Source: Saccoglossus kowalevskii
Lineage: Eukaryota; Hemichordata; Enteropneusta; Harrimaniidae
Length of the DNA: 13,767 nucleotides
NCBI RefSeq assembly: GCF_000003605.2
Contig: NW_003137822.1
Span: 577,516-591,282 of the forward strand
Direction of reading: 5' to 3'
Position numbers and translations under genes: made by a program. Below the pieces are notes generated by a model. The model was not told where the DNA came from, searched no databases, and saw nothing but the letters and a program-made list of their open reading frames with translations. Shown in pieces: positions 1 to 6,752 of this stretch. Numbering within the stretch: the stretch's first letter is position 1; each line of letters begins with the position of its first letter.

Positions 1-898
1 CCAATGATATAGCAACACCCCTTCACGGATAAAGTCAATGATATCGTAGCATGGTGTGCATACCAAATACTGAACTGATTTCCACTTCTTACTACTTCAT
101 ACTCATTTCTCACTAACCCCTCCCCCATCAAGCAAATACACACTGAAGCAGTCACAATGTTATATTGAAATTGTACTTTTTGTGTGACTACAGTCAATAA
201 AGTCACATGTAGAATTTTGAGAACTGCAAAAATAGCAATACAGAAATATAGAAATTATGATAAAACCCTCAGATGTTAATTTGTCATGTGTTTTAATATA
301 GTTTTTCCTACTGTTTACTTTTTAGTAAAAACTTCAAATCAAGGTATATACTGAAGTATTTTAATGCATGTAGTTTTATGGTAGAATCCCATGCTATGGG
401 CTCTATGGAGCTGACTCATATGCATGTATGCATGCCAATTTTAAAAGTTTACTTTTGTACATGTTACTTTATGGTGTTTGTACCTCTCTCTGAGCAGGTG
501 TTTTAAGTATTTTGTAGAGTAGATATATGGGTAACTTTCACCTTGACAAGTCCCTTAAGGTTCTGTATCACCTTACGCACTGACTAAATGCTTGATAGTT
601 TTAAGATATTGAATTACCACCCAACTGATGAAGGATAGCCAGGGTCAGTTTGGGATTGACTTTGATTGTTTAGTGTGTCAATGCCAATGTGGTATTAACA
701 AGTAAGTAAGTAAAACAGAGGGTCTCAATGAGGTTATTAGGATCTGGTTTTCAAAATATTGATGTTGAGCATTTAATGTTGTGTATAAGAATAACTTGTG
801 TATAAGATAACCAATTATATAAATATAGTAAATCAGGCACATTTTCTACGCTTCGTTTTTCATTGTAAATATATCATTGTATTCTGAATCTATTTTAG
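1..898 (+). other. Intron upstream of exon A
   Basis: No exon is recognisable here. The stretch is AT-rich and ends in the acceptor TATTTTAG at 891-898. It contains small simple features only: a GTAAGTAAGTAA run near 702-713 and an alternating ATGCAT-rich stretch near 420-436. A 17-base stretch, 65-81, recurs in a later intron at 2982-2998. The exons for the N-terminal C2-like domain must lie upstream of base 1. Confidence 0.6.
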
Positions 899-1077
899 AC
901 TAAATCCATTCTATGAACCTCAAGTTAGCCAGAAAGTAAAAAGAAAAGCACCCCAGCCACCAGTTCAAAAAGCTGAACCCTCTCTAGTTATATCTCCTGC
1001 TGGAGCCAAAGATGATCAGGCGAGTGAACAAAAAGCTGTTAGTTGCAGTAACAAAGCCTACACAGGTTATCCAGAAG
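899..1077 (+). CDS. EHBP1: EHBP1-like exon A: NPF motif and KRKAP linker
   Basis: The exon begins after TATTTTAG at 898. The frame is set by one leading base followed by codons from 900, giving LNPFYEPQVSQKVKRKAPQP and then a polar stretch that ends YTGYPEG. Asn-Pro-Phe (residues 2-4) is the classic ligand of EH domains, so this exon probably contributes an EHD-binding site. The KRKAPxPP linker follows it in vertebrate EHBP1 too (from memory). The best-looking GT donor is at 1078 (AAG|GTAGGC), which ends the exon one base into a codon. That phase does not fit exon B and would produce TAA at 1633-1635. A GC-type donor at 1020 (CAG|GCGAGT) ends the exon at 1019 in the correct phase. The exon identity and start are fairly secure; its end is not. 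Confidence 0.82.
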
Positions 1078-1600
1078 GTAGGCTCTTTTCATTGGTTTTG
1101 CTATGGATTTATGAAATCGCTGTAAGGCATTGTTGGTGATCAGTTCCTAGGAACTCATGAGATTATAGCCATGTTTATCTGCTCATCCGTTGTGCTAGAA
1201 GCTGGCTTATATAATCTCTTCTAAAACATCATTATACAATACAACGGAAAGGCAATGATTACATCTAGATTTTTAAAATTTAACATATCTAGATAATACT
1301 GGATTTAACCCAGAAAGAAATCCTGCATTTGGTTTACCTCTGAAATCGATCCATCCCATGTAATGAGGAGATGACTGATTTGCTCTTATTTGACCCTCTT
1401 ATAAGAAAACATGTTAATATCTCAGGCAAATCCTATTTCAACTAAACTGTTTATGCCAAGGAAGGTGCTAGAAAGCTACAATGATCATTTTAGTCTCTTC
1501 ACATTGCCAATCAGTATTATACCATGTAATCTCACTTAATATATTGTCAAATTCATGAAAAATTAACAATCTTGCTTGTTATACCTGTCTGTCTTGTTAG
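1078..1600 (+). other. Intron between exons A and B
   Basis: The intron ends in GTCTTGTTAG at 1600, a usable but not strong acceptor. I looked for a small cassette exon that would correct the phase clash between exons A and B. The only open block with a fair acceptor and donor (roughly 1313-1358, after ACCCAG and before GTAATG) leaves the wrong outgoing phase. The rest has no coding character. If the GC donor at 1020 is used, the intron begins at 1020. Confidence 0.5.
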
Positions 1601-1822
1601 ACAACTCCACAGTCTGCTGTCACACCTCCACCTAAACCACCTCGGATAAAGGCGCAGAGTACTGCAGTTGTTCCATATTCTCCTCCAGTATTAACAAGAC
1701 TAACATCTTCTATTCCTACTACTGTTAGTACTACTACTGTACCAGAATGTACTGTAGTTGTACCATCTCAACCGGTTACCAGTACCTCTCCAGTCACTCT
1801 CACCCCTGAACCATCACCTGGG
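1601..1822 (+). CDS. EHBP1: EHBP1-like exon B: Pro/Thr/Val-rich linker
   Basis: This exon is 222 bases (74 codons), phase 0 at both ends, from the acceptor TTGTTAG to the donor GGG|GTACGT. It encodes a low-complexity linker starting TTPQSAVTPPPKPPRIKAQS, followed by runs of Thr, Ser, Val and Pro. PPPKPPR looks like an SH3-ligand type proline motif; that is inference. Codons ACT and GTA recur, so part of the exon is a degraded trinucleotide repeat, which fits a fast-evolving disordered segment just before the CH domain. An in-frame AG at 1611-1612 would shorten the exon by four codons without changing frame. A TAG at 1598-1600 in the same frame rules out an earlier start. Confidence 0.8.
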
Positions 1823-2027
1823 GTACGTTTCTCAGTTTTCTTAAAACCTTGTTTTCCCCTCCTCCTTCTTTTTCTTCTTCTTTTAATGTCATTTTAAAGC
1901 ATCACATTTTTTTTTAATTTTCAATGTTATCATAATTTGTTTACTAACTAATGGTGTAGTTGTTAATTGTATACACCTCCCAATTCTTCCATTAAAATTG
2001 ACAGCACTGTCTTTTTTCCTACTTTAG

Positions 2028-2206
2028 CCTAGTCCTGGAAATAGCCCTAAATCTGGGAAAAAAATTACACCTGCGCAAGAGTTATTGGAATGGTGTAAGG
2101 AAGTTACTAAAGGATATCGAGGGGTCAGGGTGACCAATTTAACAACATCTTGGAGAAATGGCTTGGCTTTTTGTGCTGTTGTTCACCATTATAGACCTGA
2201 TCTAAT
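2028..2206 (+). CDS. EHBP1: EHBP1-like exon C: N-terminal half of CH domain
   Basis: The exon starts after ACTTTAG at 2027 and ends at AAT|GTAAGT, an ideal donor. It opens with a short [12 protein letters not shown] linker and then [40 protein letters not shown] and HYRPDL. These are the first helices of a calponin-homology domain: the LLxWC helix, the conserved [10 protein letters not shown] core and the HxYRPDL signature. Residue for residue it resembles the single EHBP1 CH domain ([26 protein letters not shown] as recalled). CH domains bind actin or act as protein-interaction modules; in EHBP1 this one is associated with actin-linked endocytosis. It ends two bases into a codon (AT), completed by T from exon D to give PDLID. 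This is the most secure exon in the window. Confidence 0.97.
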
Positions 2207-2494
2207 GTAAGTATAGCTATTACTAATATAGATACTTTTATATTTACTTTACTATTTCCATATTATAAAATTTTTTAATAGATTCCCTAGTCAAATGTTA
2301 AATTATTTGTTGATTTCTCTAAATTTGATTTGTTTTTGTTTCATTTAAAATTAAGTAGCATTGTTGGATGTTTACTGTTTTTTTTGTATCTTGTATTATG
2401 TCTTGTGCCCTTTGATTCGTCTTTCAGTCTTGCCTACACCTTTATGTAGCATCTAACTGTTATTACAACTAGACTTTGTTTATTTCTGATTTAG

Positions 2495-2543
2495 TGATTT
2501 TGCATCATTATCTCCCCATGACATCAAAGGCAACAACAAAAAG
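2495..2543 (+). CDS. EHBP1: EHBP1-like exon D: CH domain middle (49 bases)
   Basis: This small exon lies between the acceptor TCTGATTTAG and the donor AAG|GTATTG. One base completes the Ile codon of exon C, and then 16 codons read DFASLSPHDIKGNNKK. This is the loop and helix that follow RPDLI in CH domains, where EHBP1 has D-x-x-SL-x-P-x-DI-K-x-NNKK. It leaves in phase 0, which matches exon E. It is too short for ordinary ORF scans and is identified by homology and splice phase. Confidence 0.95.
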
Positions 2544-4094
2544 GTATTGTGCACGTCCTTTGTATTAGTTTCAACTACTAGTATCTCTTCATTGTGTTTA
2601 ACAAGTATGGACCTATTGTGGTCTGTCAAATCAAACATGAACTTATCTAGAAAATGAATAAAAGTAAACAAACTGAAGGTTGATCAAATATTGATTACTG
2701 TAGAGTACTTTATTTTATTTACAGGCAATATAGTTTTGTGAACCATTGAAAATAAAATTTAGAAACCGTACTTTTCAATCTGATTAACATCTGATTGTAG
2801 GTATAAACTCTATCATGTGTTCTGTTTGTGTGTTTATATTACCATTTTCAATCTTTTCCCGTTTTTATTTTGGAAAGTTGCAAATTAAACAAAAGCAAAA
2901 ATAAAACAAAAATCAAATTTTAATCACATCATATTTTTAAGCTCAACTGAAGATAATTTGGGGATGAATTCTTCTAATACAAAATACTGAACTGATTTTG
3001 ACAGGAATTTGTTTATGAATTTGATATCCCTCATATTATGCAAATTAGATAGAATACCAAAAATATCATATAATTAGTTAATATTTGTTGATAATTTTGG
3101 TCAAAAACTTGTTGCCTGTTCTCTGTGCTACGCTACTGAAAAATAGACTTCAGAACATTTGTTATATTATTCCTGTTCCGCCCACTATAAATTTGCATAT
3201 CTCGACCTTTAGTTTTTGAACATGATGTCAGTATCAAAGGTCACCCACTTGAATAATTAATAAATTACATGCCCATATTTGTCAACTGCGAGGTGATTCA
3301 ACACCAACGAATTATGTAGGTGTTTGCTCTTGATGTTTCATTTTCGAAGTCTTAGAAAATCAGTGGACAATTAATATAGTTGTGTTGAGATTGTTGTGTT
3401 GGTAAAATAGATAAAATCACTTTGAAACCCCAGCTTTTTGTTGTTTATGTTGAACAGTGGTTGAGTAAAATATTATTCACTGGCACTTCTATTGGCAACA
3501 GAAGGTTTTCTTGTACCAGAACGAATTTTGCATTATAAGTCTTGACTTGATCGCGGCTGAACTACACACTCCAAAATGGTGACTCTCGAAAAATGTACTT
3601 CTTTATCATAATGAATTCCCTGAAATGGTGTGACGCATTTGTCAACTGTTGTGCATATTCCAACTCAAAAAGTCAAACGAGGTGGACTGAAGTCGCTGGC
3701 TCAGTCAACTTCCACCAATTTCTGGAAACAGACTTTCAAAACGAAAACAAATTTTCTACCCTGCCAATATTAAAACTTTCCACTCATTGTGTTGTATATT
3801 ATATTTAAGAAAAATATAATATGGAGAATTAATCAAAAGATTTGATTTTATGCAGGCCAAAACTCTCCGATTTGTGAGACGTTTTGTTTACTTAAACAAA
3901 TAAGGGCATAAACATTACGTGAATGAATAGTTTACTCATTAAAAATGAGACCAATTAACACACCACCATGTCCACTCTAGAGTCTATTTTTGGTAGTGAG
4001 GCAGAGAAATCAGATGAAGGCAGCTGGGGTAGTAATAAATATGATGATAACAAAAAGTTATTCTAACACATTTTTTTTCTTTGAACCTTTGTAG
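2544..4094 (+). other. Intron between exons D and E (1.55 kb)
   Basis: The intron opens with GTATTG and closes with CTTTGTAG. It is AT-rich. No EHBP1-like exon is needed here, because exons D and E join in frame within the CH domain. It holds a 71-codon plus-strand ORF (3593-3808) with no recognised motif, which is likely chance. A 32-codon ORF at 3968-4066 has a strong Kozak context and is listed as a finding. A small AT-rich inverted repeat, TTGTTTA-CT-TAAACAA, lies near 3884-3899. Confidence 0.6.
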
Positions 4095-4948
4095 GCCTTT
4101 AATAGTGCTGCTAAACTTGGAGTTCCCAAGCTGATCGATCCTTCCAGTATGGTGCTATTGAGTGTGCCAGATAAGCTTTCAGTCATGACATACTTGTTCC
4201 AATTAAGAACTCATTTCCTTGGTCAGGCAATGGAGGTTCATACTATTGGAGACCCACAAAAACAAAGCACTTATGTCGTTGGCAATTATGTGTCAGATAG
4301 GAGCAGTGCTGTTTCCGGGGAAACCTTTGCAGCAGAAACAAAATCTGCCAAAATTGTTGAATCTTCAAAAGTTTCAGAGGTTGCCTCAGATAGTGATGCA
4401 GCTAACAATGACTGTTTGAAGCAAGAGGAAGTGAAATGTAGCAGTAGTGAGGATAGAACAGTTGCCAATGGATTGGTAACATCCGAACATAAAATTGGGG
4501 TTGATACCAAATCTGAAAAAGGAAAAAAAAAAAATAAGGATGATAAAGAGACACAAAAGAAGCATAAATACAAAAAGAATCATTCGCATAGTAAAGATGG
4601 AAGTGGGGAAAACAGAACTAAATATATTAAAAACCGAAAAAAGCATGATGAAAATATTGACGATACTGCTCCTCTGTCGAGTGATCTTGCCAAAGCTGAA
4701 CAGCTTGTGGAAAAAAACCAAAGCACTGAAGATGATTCGCATACTGTGCAAATGACTTCATGGGATCATGTTGCAGTTACAAGCCAGGTCCCCAGAACAA
4801 CAGACAGACCAACTCAACTAACAACTCGAAAATACAAACCTTTTAATATTGTTAGTATAAATACCACCTCATTCATGAAACTCCCACCAACTCCCTCGCC
4901 AGAAGTGGAGACTGTGACACCAAAGATGATGCCACATCAGCTGATAAG
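4095..4948 (+). CDS. EHBP1: EHBP1-like exon E: end of CH domain plus long disordered region
   Basis: The exon starts after TTTGTAG and runs 854 bases to the donor AAG|GTACTG. Its first 50 or so codons complete the CH domain: AFNSAAKLGVPKLIDPSSMV, then LLSVPDKLSVMTYLFQLRTH and FLGQ, matching the IPDKLTVMTYLYQIRAHF region of EHBP1. STYVVGNYVSDRSSAV follows, a segment also found after CH in the vertebrate protein. The remaining roughly 200 residues are polar and probably disordered, acidic and serine-rich first, then lysine-rich (about residues 143-190 of the exon product, KKKNKDDKETQKKHKYKKNH and similar). They resemble nothing I recognise and may be lineage-specific. An internal ATG at 4149 is not a translation start. 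The run of 12 A at 4523-4534 is a slippage risk. The exon ends two bases into a codon. Confidence 0.95.
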
Positions 4949-6188
4949 GTACTGACAGTTTGATGATTTTTATCATGTCTCTATGTGGACAAAGGTCAAA
5001 GTATATGAGGCAAAAATGTGTTTGGTTTTTCTCGTTGTCTATGACTATTGTAAAACTGTTTCTTGTGGTTACATTTCTTTCAAACTTGGATGTTATATTA
5101 ACCAGTTTTGGATCTCAGCCAAGTTTGATTTTGATTGGTGTTCTATTTATATTTTTCAAGATAATGGTTTGATGTCACTTAATATTGTCTTCTTGTTGTT
5201 TAAATAACTAGAACAATATTTATCTGATCATCTCCAAATTTATAAATCACAATGACATGTCAACTATAAAGTTAAATTATGGTGTAACTAAAATTGTTTC
5301 AAGATGTGCAGTAAATTTTTACAATTTACAAAATTTGTCAATTAGATAAGTGTAATAAACTGATATGTTGTTTCTGTTATTACAAATCAAAAAAGTGTAG
5401 TTCTCCCATTTTTTTCAAATCTGGCTAATATTTTATTTTGTTTATATATATTGCTGCTCTATTATTTTGGAACTTTTATACAATTCATGTTTTATTATTC
5501 TATAAACGATGTTGAGATTAATACAGTACATGTACTATTAATTGAAGAACATGTTTGCTAGTGATTCTCTTGCTAAATTTTGCTTAGATATGTTGCTGTA
5601 CTATTATTTTTCAGAAAATATTATACAATCTGTGTTATATTATTCTATATGAGACAATGAGATTAATACAGTAAATTACAAAATTGAGGAACCTGTTTTT
5701 TCTTGTCAAATTTTGTTCAGATTGTTGCTGTTGTACTATTTTTAGAAATGTTTGTACAATTAATGTTATATTATTCTATAAGGGACATTGATTAATACAG
5801 TACATGTAGTATTATTTGAGGAACATAAATATTAATATTTTTTTTTTATTATGATGACTTCAATGTCTTAGTCAATTTTGGTCAGAGTTGTTTACATCTG
5901 AATTTTAGACACAAAATATTTAGATATTATTGCATTGTTTCTGAAAAAATCATGCATCATTAGTTTGTGTCAATCCATCTATTTGTTATTAATTAATCTA
6001 GATTCTCAATAGGCAAAGTTGTAATAGCTACGCTATGTTTTGTTTTCTTCATGTCATCTTCATTATGGAACTTGAAAATCATAATTTGTTTTTACTAGAA
6101 ATATTGAATATCAAAATAATTGCTCATGGTATTAACACTGAGCCTTTTAACAAACTAAGCAGTCATGGGTTAATGATCTTTTTTATAG
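4949..6188 (+). other. Intron between exons E and F (1.24 kb)
   Basis: A strongly AT-rich intron from GTACTG to TTTTATAG (or to the AG at 6202). Its middle is taken up by a tandem array at 5441-5890, listed separately. I saw no cassette exon that would reconcile the phase-2 end of exon E with the phase-0 frame that begins at 6189. The short open frames at 4960-5207 and 6035-6253 are low-complexity readings of intron sequence; the last part of the second overlaps exon F in the wrong frame. Confidence 0.55.
5441..5890. repeat. AT-rich tandem array, about three 130-145-base units
   Basis: Three diverged copies lie head to tail. The landmark TTGCTG occurs at 5451, 5593 and 5725 (spacings 142 and 132). 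In each copy it is followed by an ACAATT/ATTCTAT block, GAGATTAATACAGTA and then GAAGAAC or GAGGAAC. The third copy has a T-rich insertion near 5829 but ends with GTCAATTTTGGTCAGA, as the other copies end. Copy 1 contains the perfect 12-base palindrome AGTACATGTACT (5525-5536) within longer ATTAAT arms; copy 2 has lost it and copy 3 has one mismatch. It is probably an intronic minisatellite or a nested remnant of a palindromic element. Confidence 0.8.
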
Positions 6189-6320
6189 ACACCTTTAACA
6201 AGAGAACAAGAATTGAAAATCCGAGCAAGAAAGTTACTGCAACAAGCTCGTAAAGATGCTGCCGCTAAAAGCAGTGTAAAGAAATCTTTGCCAACAACAA
6301 AGCCTGAAAATGTTACCAAG
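6189..6320 (+). CDS. EHBP1: EHBP1-like exon F: first QAR helix
   Basis: The open block reads TPLTREQELKIRARKLLQQA followed by RKDAAAKSSVKKSLPTTKPE, ending at AAG|GTATAC in phase 0. The segment EQELKIRARKLLQQARKDAA corresponds to the EELKERARVLLEQARRDAA region of vertebrate EHBP1 as I recall it. It is a charged amphipathic helix without a firmly assigned function known to me. The start is uncertain. The obvious acceptor TTTTATAG (6188) gives a stop at 6196-6198 when joined to the phase-2 end of exon E. An AG at 6201-6202 gives an in-frame join with an Arg codon (AG|A) and the sequence REQELK. A stop (TAG, 6186-6188) in the coding frame excludes any earlier start. Confidence 0.87.
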
Positions 6321-6604
6321 GTATACTATCATCATTTTCCCTGAACAAAAGTCGAGAGTTTATGATATGAATGACTTGTAACCCCCTTGGCTGTCTCATA
6401 CATTACAATCTTTATAATTGGTCAGTTGCTATAAGAGGATCAGCCAAGAGATTCCTGCCGAATCCAACTATGCACCTGCTTCATAATCTCAGGCAATCAC
6501 TGAAAATGCTTTTGTATCAGTTATTGTAATTACTGCAATTGAAATGTGCCAATTATTAGAGGATTTCACTCAAATACTACACAGTTCTCATATTTTTCTG
6601 GCAG

Positions 6605-6752
6605 GAGGAGGAAAAAAAGAAAAAGGAACTGAGAGAAAGGGCAAAGAAGCTGATTGAGCAGGCTAGAATTGGAATTAATAAACCATCCCCAGAAGGACTA
6701 GATACTATACTTACTACAAATTATCAGCTACCAAGGTCTCAAAGTCATGAAG
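6605..6752 (+). CDS. EHBP1: EHBP1-like exon G: second QAR helix
   Basis: The exon runs from the acceptor TTTTTCTGGCAG to the donor GAAG|GTAAAT, phase 0 in and phase 1 out. It encodes EEEKKKKELRERAKKLIEQA, then RIGINKPSPEGLDTILTTNY and QLPRSQSHE. The first part aligns with the EERRRQLRERARQLIAEARSG region of vertebrate EHBP1 (recalled), directly after the segment in exon F, so the two helices are adjacent in the protein. Exons F and G therefore encode a repeated [IL]RxRAxxL[LI]xQAR motif, one copy per exon. The tail after the helix is polar and not recognised. Confidence 0.93.

Noticed and set aside
1313-1358. Candidate cassette exon between exons A and B
   Set aside because: It has ACCCAG and CAT|GTAATG borders and is open when joined to exon A, but it leaves in phase 2 and cannot join exon B in frame.
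3593-3808. 71-codon plus-strand ORF in the intron before exon E
   Set aside because: No recognised motif, no splice context linking it to EHBP1, and a composition typical of chance frames in AT-rich intron.
4219-4755. Overlapping frames on both strands across exon E (such as 4386-4751 minus and 4495-4755 plus)
   Set aside because: They are shadows of the lysine-rich coding frame; the main frame carries the CH domain and the conserved post-CH motif.
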